From the NCBI GenBank assembly GCA_030836155.1, contig JAURQI010000070.1:1-36109 (forward strand): a DNA stretch of 36,109 nucleotides, read 5' to 3'. This document shows positions 1 to 7,933 of this stretch, in pieces. Every line of letters begins with the position of its first letter. The stretch's first letter is position 1. The translations under genes and the position numbers were made by a program. The stretch comes from Crocinitomix sp. Its GTDB lineage: Bacteria; Bacteroidota; Bacteroidia; Flavobacteriales_D; Crocinitomicaceae. The notes beneath the pieces were generated by a model. That model had not been told where the DNA came from. It did no database searches and worked only from the letters and a program-made list of their open reading frames with translations.

Positions 1-285
1 ACTTGAGATATCAACCGTTACAATTAGGTATTCCTTTCCATTAAGATTATAAGCTTCAAAATCATTCGCCGTATCACCTAAACCACGACCATTTTCAGAT
101 CGGAAGATTTGTTGATAGCCTTCCACGCCATCATAAAAACTAATCGACGCATTGTTCTGCTCAAATAAACCTTCGTTCAAGGAAAATACGCCGGATTCAT
201 ATTGACTCGGAGTAATTGGCTCAATCGGTTTTTTATTGCAGGAATAAATCGACAGAATCGATAAAAAGACAAAGAAGTTTTTCAT
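1..285 (-). CDS. BtuG/DUF5074-like surface lipoprotein, partial (3' end outside window)
   Basis: The first 95 codons are present; the gene runs off the left edge of the window. The N-terminus MKNFFVFLSILSIYSCNKK is a lipoprotein signal peptide with the lipid-bearing Cys at residue 16. It is followed by the segment YESGVFSLNEGLFEQNNAS, which resembles the start of the first blade in YncE/DUF5074-type beta-propeller lipoproteins, the group that includes the Bacteroides B12-binding protein BtuG. The start codon overlaps the stop of the TonB receptor gene as ATGA, so translation is probably coupled. Together with the upstream riboswitch this suggests a surface lid that hands cobalamin to the receptor. 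The propeller assignment rests on a short stretch because most of the gene is missing. Confidence 0.6.
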   Translation of the reverse strand, partial: MKNFFVFLSILSIYSCNKKPIEPITPSQYESGVFSLNEGLFEQNNASISFYDGVEGYQQIFRSENGRGLGDTANDFEAYNLNGKEYLIVTVDISS

Positions 286-2270
286 TTTTCTAATCGGTAT
301 TTTATTCTTAGTTGAAGATGACGTCCCGGCATGGGAAAACTACGAATAACTTGATAATTATTAGCCAAAAGATTCATGACCTTTAAGTCAATGAGCAGGT
401 TAGACGCTTTCCAACGAATCGTTTTCGAAAGTCCAATATTCAAATCAACAAAGCCTGGCAAGTAGTTGGCGTATATATTTTCATTCAGGGTATATCTAAA
501 ACCTGAAACTAAAGCTGTAGCTCCAATTTGATAACCTTTTCTAGTTAGGTGAATGCCCGCTTGTCCATTATAAAAAGGCGTGTACGGAATTTGATGACCA
601 TAAGTTAAACTATTTCGATCGGTAATGTCAACCGATTGATTAAAGGAATGACTGGTATTTACATCTAATCGGCACTTTTTTAATTGATGAGTGAATAATC
701 CGCCCATATCAAATCCTTGAATGGACGTTTCCCCAATATTTTGCATACTCCAATTAAATAGATCTTTAGTTGGGATAGCTATAATCTTATTAGAAACGTG
801 ATTATAATAACCATCAGCTGTCAATTCGATGCTTGCATTTTTGAATTGATACCCATATGTTATACCCAAATTGACCATGTGCGCATCTTCTGGTTCAAGG
901 TTGGTATTACCAATAAAATTATAGTATAAATCATTGAAAGAAGGCATTCGAAAAGAGTGCTTATAAAAGCTTCTGATACGCAGTGCTTTTTCCTTAAAAG
1001 GTAAATAGGCTATGGCTAAAAATGGTGACAAGCGTTGAAATTTTCGCCCTGATTGAACCGTATTTAAAATACTTTGATCTTTAATTAATTGTGCCGTCAG
1101 GTTTCCTTCCAAACGAAATCGACCAAGCACTGTTTTGGCTCCGAGCACTGAAATATTCGTCATTCGTTCTGGGCGAATCAATTGCGTACTACCATCTAAA
1201 GACCCATATATAATATCTGAACCAAAATAGACTTTCTCTTCTGGAAATCTAAAACTACGAGCCATCATAAATCCGCCCGTTGCAGATGCTTGGTTAAAAT
1301 CGATATCAATATAACCTAGCAAATTTTGATATTGTGGATCAAAATAACGCATGTAATTCGTTTGATATCCTCCATGTATGGTTGCTTTCCATTGTTTAAA
1401 GCTTCTAGTATACAAGGACTGAATTCGGAGCGTTTCTGTCTCTAAAGTTTGATCATTCGAACTATTGTATAAAACAGCAGCCCCCGGCAGTTCTTGCTGA
1501 TTGTTGGAATAGTTTGCACTTATATTCCATTTCGTTTGCTTATCTGAATAGCCACCAGCAAATCGGCATCGGTAGCTCAACATTTCAGTATTCTCTCGCC
1601 ATAATTCAGGCCCATCGTTTAAGTCTGGATGTTGAAAACGATAACGACCGTTTCCGTGTCTCAACATACCTTGTCCACCGGCGAAAAATCCTTTGCCGAT
1701 TGATTTCTGATAATAGGCTCCGTGCTCATAGGCATTGATGCTGGTTAGGTTGGTATACATACCTACTCTCATTTTATCCGGAGACCGCAATAATGTGGAT
1801 TGAAGTGAAATGGTATTCGCCTGGGCAAAAGAAGCTGCTGGTGCCAAATCATCTATCACAGTACCAGTAGACAGTGCAACTTTGTGCAAGCCAAATAATT
1901 CAAAATCTGATAAGTTAACAGCTCCCGTTCTCACAGCGGACATAGCAAAACCATCCGTCACTACACTTGTATGTGCAGCGCTCAGGCTTCTGAAAGCGAT
2001 TGTTTTGACTCCTCCAATTCCTCCGTAATCTCGAATTTGTACTCCGGGTAATATTTTTACAAGTTCTCCTACATCAACAGCTCCCCATTCATCCACCTGT
2101 TTTTGGTTAATTTCAAAATGAGGCACTGAAGAACGAATTTGAATCCACGTCGCTATGGTATCACCTTTTGCAAAAACAGGAATAGCGCTGAGATGACGGG
2201 TCGTATCTTGCGAAAGGCCTCGCGCCATGAAACTTAAAAACATTAACGTTATGGTTATTCGAATGATCAC
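282..2270 (-). CDS. btuB: BtuB-like TonB-dependent outer membrane receptor, probably for cobalamin
   Basis: A 662-residue outer membrane receptor. Residues 1-20 form a signal peptide ending SMAxxxSQ-like (FMARGLSQ). A plug domain follows at about residues 45-150 (ELVKILPGVQIRDYGGIGG, later SVVTDGF), and the rest is a beta-barrel with alternating aromatic and polar strands, ending in LQLRIKYRLEK. There is no carboxypeptidase-regulatory-like N-terminal domain, and the length is usual for BtuB/FecA-type transporters of small ligands. It is the second gene after the cobalamin riboswitch, 19 bases from the preceding gene, and overlaps the downstream lipoprotein start. Family knowledge plus the riboswitch supports vitamin B12 or another corrinoid as the substrate; the sequence alone shows only a TonB receptor. 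Confidence 0.85.
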   Translation of the reverse strand: MIIRITITLMFLSFMARGLSQDTTRHLSAIPVFAKGDTIATWIQIRSSVPHFEINQKQVDEWGAVDVGELVKILPGVQIRDYGGIGGVKTIAFRSLSAAHTSVVTDGFAMSAVRTGAVNLSDFELFGLHKVALSTGTVIDDLAPAASFAQANTISLQSTLLRSPDKMRVGMYTNLTSINAYEHGAYYQKSIGKGFFAGGQGMLRHGNGRYRFQHPDLNDGPELWRENTEMLSYRCRFAGGYSDKQTKWNISANYSNNQQELPGAAVLYNSSNDQTLETETLRIQSLYTRSFKQWKATIHGGYQTNYMRYFDPQYQNLLGYIDIDFNQASATGGFMMARSFRFPEEKVYFGSDIIYGSLDGSTQLIRPERMTNISVLGAKTVLGRFRLEGNLTAQLIKDQSILNTVQSGRKFQRLSPFLAIAYLPFKEKALRIRSFYKHSFRMPSFNDLYYNFIGNTNLEPEDAHMVNLGITYGYQFKNASIELTADGYYNHVSNKIIAIPTKDLFNWSMQNIGETSIQGFDMGGLFTHQLKKCRLDVNTSHSFNQSVDITDRNSLTYGHQIPYTPFYNGQAGIHLTRKGYQIGATALVSGFRYTLNENIYANYLPGFVDLNIGLSKTIRWKASNLLIDLKVMNLLANNYQVIRSFPMPGRHLQLRIKYRLEK

Positions 2271-2289
2271 TCTCGTTTCTAAATTGCTA

Positions 2290-3834
2290 CTATTTAATAA
2301 GAATTAGCTGGGACTGCATGCGCTCATTTGTCTCGACGGATAAAAGATAGGTTCCTTTAGCAAGATTTGTCAATTGCATACTTTGCACTCCTGCTACAAA
2401 TCGATTTTTAGTGACTACATTGCCCTGCACATCTGAAATGGTCACGGTGGCATCTTGCTTTAGATCTATTTGAAACTCACCATTAGATGGATTCGGGTAT
2501 ACCGTAAGCTCATCTTGAATTACTTCTTCAAAACCAAAAGCATAAGGGCCATTCATTGGCAAGCTTGGTGGTGTTGCCGCCCCCCAAGAAGTGTAACTGC
2601 AAGCGAACCAATCGCCATTATGAAGCTCTTCACTAATACCCGAATTTAAAACCCAGCCTCCAACATTGTCAGCTGACCATGTCGACCAATAATTTGGAGC
2701 TCCTCCGAGTCCAATATCGCCCGTTATTTCGCACTCTACACTATTCAAAAAACCACCCATTAGGTCAAAAGTCAAACCATAAATACCATCATCTTGCAAT
2801 GCCTCTAACACCTCTTCCGCAGTGATAGTTTCACCTTCAAACAAATATCCATAAGCGTAAGAATGTCCTGGTAACCACTCATTATAATCAATAACAATAA
2901 CCACTTCCTTTGAACCGGAGCCGATAACAAACTCAGTGTCAAAATGTGTAAAAGCGGCCGAATCTAATGCAGAAATAGGATAAAAAGGTCTTCTCGGAGG
3001 CCAAGAAGCATAGGAGCATCCAAACCAATCACCGTCAACAATCGTAGTTAACAAACCGGCATTCATCGTCCAATCTGATAAGTTCGTTCCGCTCCATGTA
3101 GCCCAATAATGCGGATCGCCAGCTAAACCTTGTAAATCGTTGAAGAGAATATCATTTAAAAACGCTTCTGCATTGATCGTAAGATTTACATCAGCAGATG
3201 CAATATCTGCAAGCATTGTCGCTCCGTCTGTAGTTCCGTCAAAAGCATATCCCCATGCATAAGTCATGGCTTGTCCAGACTCGCTTTCTACAAAATCTAT
3301 AACAAATACTGCTGAATCTGATCCCTCACCAACCCAAAATTGAACGATACCATCATGATACCTAGCCGATTCATAAGCAGCTAATGGATCGCCGGGTGCA
3401 ATTTCAGGATCAAAATCGGTATAAGAACACCCGAACCAATCACCGTGTTCTACCAAAGTTGCTAGTCCTCCATTCAAGACCCATTCCGTCTCCTCTGTCT
3501 TACTCCAAGTACCCCAAAAATCTGGATCTCCAACAAGTCCAGCATGATTATTATAATGGATTTCGTTCAAGAATCCTCCTTCAATAATTACATCTAATTT
3601 TTCTTCGTCTGCAGCAATAGCTGCCAAGATATCGCCACCAGAGACGTCAAGCGCATCATCAAAAAGAAAGCCCCAAACATAAGCCGAGTCTTCAGTTGCG
3701 TCCAAGAAATCGATTTCTAAATAAGCAGTGTCGGGCCCTTCGCCAACAAAGTACACCACATCATCCGATGTAAACTGAGCGCTACTAAAAAAAGCGCTAA
3801 GCGCCAATGCGCCTGTGAGTATTAATTTTCTCAT
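2290..3834 (-). CDS. T9SS-secreted protein with three transcobalamin C-domain-like repeats
   Basis: A 514-residue secreted protein and the first gene behind the cobalamin riboswitch. A signal peptide (residues 1-19, ending FFSSAQ) is followed by three repeats at about 26-138, 164-275 and 301-414. Each carries a strand of the type V.VIDF/DYN, then YxWGYxFDG, a short helix (GATMLADI, AEEVLEAL), GGFLN, then YWxTWS, W.LN.GL and GDWFGCSY. The order helix, G.(F)LNsI, YW, W..N.G and GDW...Y resembles the DUF4430/transcobalamin C-terminal domain fold that contacts cobalamin in animal carriers. Residues 440-514 are a type A sorting domain (VYPNPSNGEF...GTYLLSV...LILIK), so the T9SS should place it on the cell surface or in the medium. 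I infer that it binds B12; the similarity is from memory and unverified. Confidence 0.8.
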   Translation of the reverse strand: MRKLILTGALALSAFFSSAQFTSDDVVYFVGEGPDTAYLEIDFLDATEDSAYVWGFLFDDALDVSGGDILAAIAADEEKLDVIIEGGFLNEIHYNNHAGLVGDPDFWGTWSKTEETEWVLNGGLATLVEHGDWFGCSYTDFDPEIAPGDPLAAYESARYHDGIVQFWVGEGSDSAVFVIDFVESESGQAMTYAWGYAFDGTTDGATMLADIASADVNLTINAEAFLNDILFNDLQGLAGDPHYWATWSGTNLSDWTMNAGLLTTIVDGDWFGCSYASWPPRRPFYPISALDSAAFTHFDTEFVIGSGSKEVVIVIDYNEWLPGHSYAYGYLFEGETITAEEVLEALQDDGIYGLTFDLMGGFLNSVECEITGDIGLGGAPNYWSTWSADNVGGWVLNSGISEELHNGDWFACSYTSWGAATPPSLPMNGPYAFGFEEVIQDELTVYPNPSNGEFQIDLKQDATVTISDVQGNVVTKNRFVAGVQSMQLTNLAKGTYLLSVETNERMQSQLILIK

Positions 3835-3959
3835 CCTTTTTATTTTAAGGTCAAATGCATGACCATCAGTTAAAAAAAGGAATAGAAACGCAGAATAAGA
3901 AAGAGGTGAAACCCCGACTTAAACTTTGCTTTTATCCCGAAAGCGTTGTTTGTGAAAAA

Positions 3960-4124
3960 TGGCAGGTCTTCTGACTCACTCCGTGCTTTGCGCCCTTCCC
4001 ATCAAATCTTGATATTGACAGTGGTTTTTACACAAAGTTTTGAAGCTTACAGCTGCGGGAACAGTTCAGGAATTGCCTTTGGGCGCACCTGATTCCCATT
4101 TTAATTCCGTACAAACGGAAACCA
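3960..4124 (-). promoter_or_regulatory. Cobalamin (B12) riboswitch
   Basis: On the minus strand this stretch carries the conserved blocks of the cobalamin riboswitch in order: GGTTTCCG, GGGAATCAGGTG, GAACTGTTCCCGCAGCTGTAA, CCACTG, GGGAAGG, and the B12 box AGTCAGAAGACCTGCC at 3961-3976. It lies about 125 bases before the start of the triple-repeat secreted protein. In this class adenosylcobalamin binding shuts off expression of uptake genes, so the three downstream genes should be repressed when B12 is plentiful. This riboswitch fills most of the 362-base gap between 3835 and 4196. A TAnnTTTA-type -10 candidate lies at 4135-4142, but no clear -33 TTTG accompanies it. Confidence 0.95.
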
Positions 4125-4196
4125 AAATTCAGGGTAAAGATAGAATAAAAAGATGAAAGGAGGTTTGTTGGGTTTTCCAACTAGTATTATCTATAA

Positions 4197-4541
4197 CTAG
4201 AGAAGCTTTTCCATTTCGATTGAAGGATCCCAAAGAACCTCATTAAAATGAAGAATTTGATCATTGTCTATGACCAGACCTTCCGCTCTTAATTTCTCTT
4301 CCATAGTGGTCGGCGTGGCAAAATGCATTTTACCCGTCAGGAATCCATTTCGATTGACAACGCGGTGTGCTGGAATAGGAGTAGGAAGTGAATGCGCATT
4401 ATTCATGACCCAGCCAACTAATCTACTCGAACGTACTGCACCTAAATAGCGAGCAATAGCACCGTAGGTAGTCACTCGTCCTTCAGGAATGTTTGCTACG
4501 ACTGCGTAGACGTCTTCGTAAAAATCCTGTTTTTTATCCAA
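4197..4541 (-). CDS. Alkyltransferase-like protein (ATL), MGMT family without the catalytic Cys
   Basis: A 114-residue protein of the O6-alkylguanine-DNA alkyltransferase DNA-binding domain family. The motif that is PCHRVV in active enzymes reads PAHRVV at residues 57-62, so Ala replaces the alkyl-accepting Cys. The Arg finger (SSRLVGW, R40) and helix-turn-helix are kept. Known ATL proteins with Trp or Ala at this place bind alkylated guanine and recruit nucleotide excision repair rather than repairing it themselves. No ATG is available: the frame opens at a stop near 4557 and the first plausible start is TTG at 4541, which matches the usual N-terminus of the family. It overlaps the preceding gene by 46 bases, so coupled translation is likely. 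Confidence 0.9.
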   Translation of the reverse strand: MDKKQDFYEDVYAVVANIPEGRVTTYGAIARYLGAVRSSRLVGWVMNNAHSLPTPIPAHRVVNRNGFLTGKMHFATPTTMEEKLRAEGLVIDNDQILHFNEVLWDPSIEMEKLL

Positions 4542-5035
4542 TTGAGGATTGATTTAAATGAATGCGCTTTAGGTTGATATTCTTCTATGATTTCAGGATT
4601 CAAAAGATAGTACACATCACGTTCTAAATGTGCAAATAAAAGCGGCTCTTGATTATTCGCTTTACGCTTTGAAGGTGTAATCAAAGCCATAAAGTTTTTA
4701 AACTCAACTTCAAGTCTTTTTTGTTCCTCTTTAATTCCTAGAATGGTATTGACTGAATAGTCGTAGTGATAAACAGAAGCGTCTGTTAATTTACCACGAT
4801 TAAAGGGTGTACGTCGCTTTAATTGGCGATTTGAAAAAACACGATCAATATTCAGTCGTTTTAGATCAACTTTTGTTCCGTGTTCTTCGTTTTTAGTGAA
4901 TATGCGAAGCATGATTTGCTCCTCTTCGAGTTGATCTCGAAAGAACAAATTTTTGATTTCCCCTATAGCTTCATCAGCGCATGAAAAGCGAATGGGAGAC
5001 ATATCATCTTCGTTATGGTACCGCTTCAATTCCAA
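4496..5035 (-). CDS. Conserved-looking hypothetical protein without an ATG start
   Basis: I do not recognise this protein. The shown start is TTG, giving 179 charged, soluble residues with no signal peptide or membrane segment; the C-terminus is basic (LNWIKNRIF). The reading frame stays open 29 codons further upstream to a TAA at 5123-5125, and that extension (NNHYWQRLGNYDRIISKEI) looks like real coding sequence, but it holds no ATG, GTG or TTG. The true start is therefore either this TTG or a rarer codon such as ATT in the extension, which would nearly abut trmB. Its position between trmB and an ATL gene in one transcript hints at nucleic acid metabolism, but that is only context. Confidence 0.6.
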   Translation of the reverse strand: MELKRYHNEDDMSPIRFSCADEAIGEIKNLFFRDQLEEEQIMLRIFTKNEEHGTKVDLKRLNIDRVFSNRQLKRRTPFNRGKLTDASVYHYDYSVNTILGIKEEQKRLEVEFKNFMALITPSKRKANNQEPLLFAHLERDVYYLLNPEIIEEYQPKAHSFKSILNWIKNRIFTKTSTQS

Positions 5036-5115
5036 ATCTTCAGTAATTTCCTTACTTATAATACGATCATAATTCCCTAGGCGTTGCCAGTAATGATTAT
5101 TTTTCTGAAGTTTTT

Positions 5116-5793
5116 TTAGAGTTTAAACTTGCAATATTTGATTTTGTATCCTTTTTCTGAAAATACACCTTCATAATGTGTTTTGATCGATAGGATATCT
5201 TGTGTTTCTAAATCTAAATTATCAACCATTTCGCCATATAGATCCCAGGTTTGTGTTTCAATTGTTCCACCTACCTCTTCAACCTCTTGCAAAGTGGAAG
5301 CAAAGAGTAGGTCATTATCTGTCTTTAAGTGGATAATGCCTTCAGGTTTTAAAAACTTCCGGTAACGATCTAAAAACAACTTTGAACTCAATCTTTTTCT
5401 TGGTTTGTTGGGTTGAGGATCGGAAAAGGTCAACCAAATCTCATCTACTTCCTTAGGCGCAAAAAATGAATCGACAAATTCGATTCGCGTCCTAACCCAT
5501 CCTATATTTTTTAGATCTTCTTCTCGAACCGTATTAGCTCCTTCCCAAATACGAGCACCCTTAATATCCAAACCGATATAATTCTTGTTAGGGTATCGCT
5601 TTCCTAGCCCTACTGTGTACTCCCCTTTTCCGCAACCAAGTTCGATAACGATGGGGTTCTCATTTTTAAAATAGTTTTGATGCCATTTACCTTTGAGCGG
5701 AAAACTGTCATTGTCTATCATTGACCTGTCTGGTTGAAAAACGCAAGACATCGTTTCCATATCGGCAAACCGCTTTAATTTATTCTTCCCCAT
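5116..5793 (-). CDS. trmB: tRNA (guanine-N7-)-methyltransferase TrmB
   Basis: A 225-residue Rossmann-fold methyltransferase that makes m7G46 in the variable loop of tRNA using S-adenosylmethionine. The SAM-binding loop is VIELGCGKGEYTVGLG at about residues 49-64, followed by the acidic strand end YIGLDIKG. The tRNA-binding/catalytic loop reads TFSDPQPNKPRKR, the form usual in Bacteroidota in place of the proteobacterial PDPWPKKRH. Length agrees with the family. It starts with ATG 4 bases after the HEAT-repeat gene and is followed closely by the unknown 4496-5035 gene, in what appears to be a four-gene transcript. Confidence 0.95.
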   Translation of the reverse strand: MGKNKLKRFADMETMSCVFQPDRSMIDNDSFPLKGKWHQNYFKNENPIVIELGCGKGEYTVGLGKRYPNKNYIGLDIKGARIWEGANTVREEDLKNIGWVRTRIEFVDSFFAPKEVDEIWLTFSDPQPNKPRKRLSSKLFLDRYRKFLKPEGIIHLKTDNDLLFASTLQEVEEVGGTIETQTWDLYGEMVDNLDLETQDILSIKTHYEGVFSEKGYKIKYCKFKL

Positions 5794-5797
5794 TATT

Positions 5798-6346
5798 CTA
5801 GAGCTGATTATTGAATTGTTGTAATAAAACCAAGACTTCTTTTAGCATATTCATTTTGGGAGAATCTTCATCTTTATGGGCAACAATATATTCTTTCAAG
5901 ACGATGATCGGATCAAATAGCTGATCTTCACTAAAACCACCATCTAAGTTTTCCACGATGGTTATACATTCTAGTGCATCCATCATCTCACCTTCCGTAC
6001 CTGCAATAATGATTTCTTTCAGGTAAGGTCGATAATCCAAGCCCGAACTCCAAACAGAAATTAACAAATCATGACGAATGGATGCAAAGCGCTTATCAAT
6101 AAGTGCATTAGCTATTACCGCGGGTACAGTGCTTGATTTTGTTGTATTGATTAGGTCAATAATTTCAGATCTCACATTTCCTTCTGCTGATCTTGACAAT
6201 AATAAAAGTAGCGGTTCAACTGCATCATCATTCCCATGAATCTTTAAAGCTTTAACTGCTTTTAATTGTGTTGCTGAATCTTTACTTTCCAAGTCGCTGA
6301 TCAGGTCTTTGACTTTTTTATCCTTTGCCGTTTCTTTTTTACTCAT
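5798..6346 (-). CDS. HEAT-repeat protein
   Basis: A 182-residue helical protein. After a lysine-rich start (MSKKETAKDKKVKDLI) come HEAT-like helix pairs, for example DSATQLKAVKALKIHGNDDA followed by VEPLLLLLSR, and SEIIDLINTTKSSTVPAVIANAL. There is no signal peptide or membrane segment, so it is probably a cytoplasmic scaffold for protein-protein contacts. Genes like this occur beside housekeeping genes in Bacteroidota without a defined function. It is the first gene of the transcript toward trmB, with a good -10 element just upstream. Confidence 0.75.
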   Translation of the reverse strand: MSKKETAKDKKVKDLISDLESKDSATQLKAVKALKIHGNDDAVEPLLLLLSRSAEGNVRSEIIDLINTTKSSTVPAVIANALIDKRFASIRHDLLISVWSSGLDYRPYLKEIIIAGTEGEMMDALECITIVENLDGGFSEDQLFDPIIVLKEYIVAHKDEDSPKMNMLKEVLVLLQQFNNQL

Positions 6347-6363
6347 GATCTATAATTGAACTG

Positions 6364-6371
6364 CAAAGTTA
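6364..6371 (-). promoter_or_regulatory. Candidate -10 element for the HEAT-trmB transcript
   Basis: TAACTTTG on the minus strand matches the Bacteroidota -10 form TAnnTTTG exactly. It would start transcription about 12 bases before the ATG of the HEAT-repeat gene. No clear TTTG is seen at the -33 position. It sits directly downstream of the rnpB terminator. Confidence 0.5.
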
Positions 6372-6401
6372 CAGCTATTCGTTAAAAATGAATGAATCCA
6401 T

Positions 6402-6433
6402 AAAAAAATCCCTTCAGACAAAGCTGAAGGGAT
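6402..6433 (-). terminator. Rho-independent terminator of rnpB
   Basis: On the minus strand ATCCCTTCAGC, a TTTG-containing loop and the complementary TCTGAAGGGAT form a stem that is followed by a run of seven T. It lies immediately after the 3' end of RNase P RNA. Confidence 0.9.
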
Positions 6434-6808
6434 AAAACGTATAAGCCGGGTTCTGTCCTTCGCAAACGCGAAGTTCCTGTCATTTATCTAGTCCACAATT
6501 CACATTGAGGATCAATCCATCTACCCTCCGAGATCAACCGAACAAGTCTCAAGCCTCGGTTTACATGATGTTTCAACGCATGAGGTTTACACGGCTGCCA
6601 CTGTTGCCAATGACACCGGTGAGCTCTTACCTCACCTTTTCACCCTTACTTTCAATGAATTGAAAGCGGTTATTCTCTGCTGCACTAGCTGTATTTTGAC
6701 GAATCAAAACCCTTCCCGTTAGGAAGCATGCTGTTCTGTGTTGCCCGGACTTTCCTCTCCCGTTCGCTTACCAAAAGGCAAAGCAAATCGGGAGCGACAG
6801 GACCGTTT
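6434..6808 (-). ncRNA. rnpB: RNase P RNA, bacterial type A
   Basis: The catalytic RNA that cuts 5' leaders from tRNA precursors. On the minus strand the 5' part holds the universal block GAGGAAAGTCCGGGC, and the 3' part ends in ACAGAACCCGGCTTAT, the usual terminal signature. AAACG near the 5' end can pair with CGTTT at the 3' end to close helix P1, which sets the ends to within a few bases. The gene fills the gap between the HEAT-repeat gene and the T9SS gene at 6837 and has its own -10 element (TATCTTTG) and a strong terminator. Confidence 0.96.
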
Positions 6809-6814
6809 AATCGC

Positions 6815-6822
6815 CAAAGATA
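6815..6822 (-). promoter_or_regulatory. -10 element of rnpB
   Basis: TATCTTTG matches TAnnTTTG exactly and predicts a start near 6808, in agreement with the P1-defined 5' end of RNase P RNA. The -33 position has no clear TTTG. Confidence 0.7.
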
Positions 6823-6836
6823 CGTCTAAAAATGAA

Positions 6837-7922
6837 TTAGTGCTTGATAAACTGATTAACGGTTGTCATACCGTTAATCGTCGTGTGCAAGAAATATATT
6901 CCGTCTTGTAAATCTCCGACGTATAGATTTTGATCTCCGAACGAATCAATTATTAGATGACCGATTGCATCATACACTTGCATCGACTCAATTGATTTAT
7001 CTGTGTTTAAATAAAGAAAGTCTTGAACCGGATTCGGATATACCGAAAAAGTTTCGTTCGGATTATCTTTAATACTCAAATCACTCCAATCACGATCTTT
7101 GTATTCTACACTTGTAATTGTCTCCGAACCAAAAATATCTTGGGCTACAACGGTAAGCACCGGTATCTTTTGGTCATTCGCCCACCACGAATAAATAATT
7201 TGTGTAGGTGTTGGAAGCTGAAACCATGTTTCTGACTCCCCTAAAACAATCTTCATTGAATCAGTAAAATCAACCACTGCTTTTGTTCTAATACAGTTAA
7301 AGTCACCAAAAGGAGTAATTACCGTTCCCCAACCATCCACTTCGGCTGTTCTTTCTTGGTACCTTCTTAAAATCCCGTCGTAAACAGGATTTAGATCAAT
7401 TTCATAAAAAGAATTTGACACCCATTCGTCTGAATAATTCAACGGTAAAGCATATTCAAGGTCGATAGGGTCATTTTTTAAGGGGATTTCAAAACCACTC
7501 AACTCAACTCCAACTCCAACAATTTCGACCCGATCTGATTCGATTTTAGTGAAATTAACAGGATTTGAAAGCGGCAATTCGAATAAGTCTGATGTCGGTA
7601 TGACGAAGTTTGCATAGGGTGTATAATAATCAGCTTTATAATCAGGATCTAACCAACCGTTGTTAAAAGCTAATTGGTAGGTAATACTTGCGTCTCCAAC
7701 GTCAAAAAAAGTATCAATGCGCTGGCTCGTGAAGTTTAGTAGAGAATAATCCCAATTATAATCTGCACCTGTTGACTCAAAGTCTAGATCAAAATCATTG
7801 GAAATGGATACCATCACTGTATCTCCTGCCTCGGGAAAATCAGAACTGGTCACGGTAATTTGTCCGAAAACAGGGAAGATTGCAACAATACAAACAAGCG
7901 CAAGGGTAATATTTTTCATCAT
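6837..7922 (-). CDS. T9SS type A sorting-domain secreted protein
   Basis: A 361-residue exported protein. Residues 1-20 are a signal peptide (ending FPVFGQ). The mature part begins ITVTSSDFPEAGDTV with a following YNWDYSLL, an arrangement frequent in uncharacterised Bacteroidota surface proteins. Residues from about 285 are a T9SS type A sorting domain (SVYPNPVQDF, then DGIYFLHT and a basic end QFIKH). No catalytic motif is evident. It is the last gene of the sigma-factor operon, 11 bases after the lipoprotein gene, so it may be an exported target or partner of that system. Confidence 0.8.
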   Translation of the reverse strand: MMKNITLALVCIVAIFPVFGQITVTSSDFPEAGDTVMVSISNDFDLDFESTGADYNWDYSLLNFTSQRIDTFFDVGDASITYQLAFNNGWLDPDYKADYYTPYANFVIPTSDLFELPLSNPVNFTKIESDRVEIVGVGVELSGFEIPLKNDPIDLEYALPLNYSDEWVSNSFYEIDLNPVYDGILRRYQERTAEVDGWGTVITPFGDFNCIRTKAVVDFTDSMKIVLGESETWFQLPTPTQIIYSWWANDQKIPVLTVVAQDIFGSETITSVEYKDRDWSDLSIKDNPNETFSVYPNPVQDFLYLNTDKSIESMQVYDAIGHLIIDSFGDQNLYVGDLQDGIYFLHTTINGMTTVNQFIKH

Positions 7923-7933
7923 GGTAGAATTGA

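Noticed and set aside
4197-4541. Active O6-methylguanine-DNA methyltransferase
   Set aside because: The catalytic Cys is replaced by Ala in PAHRVV.
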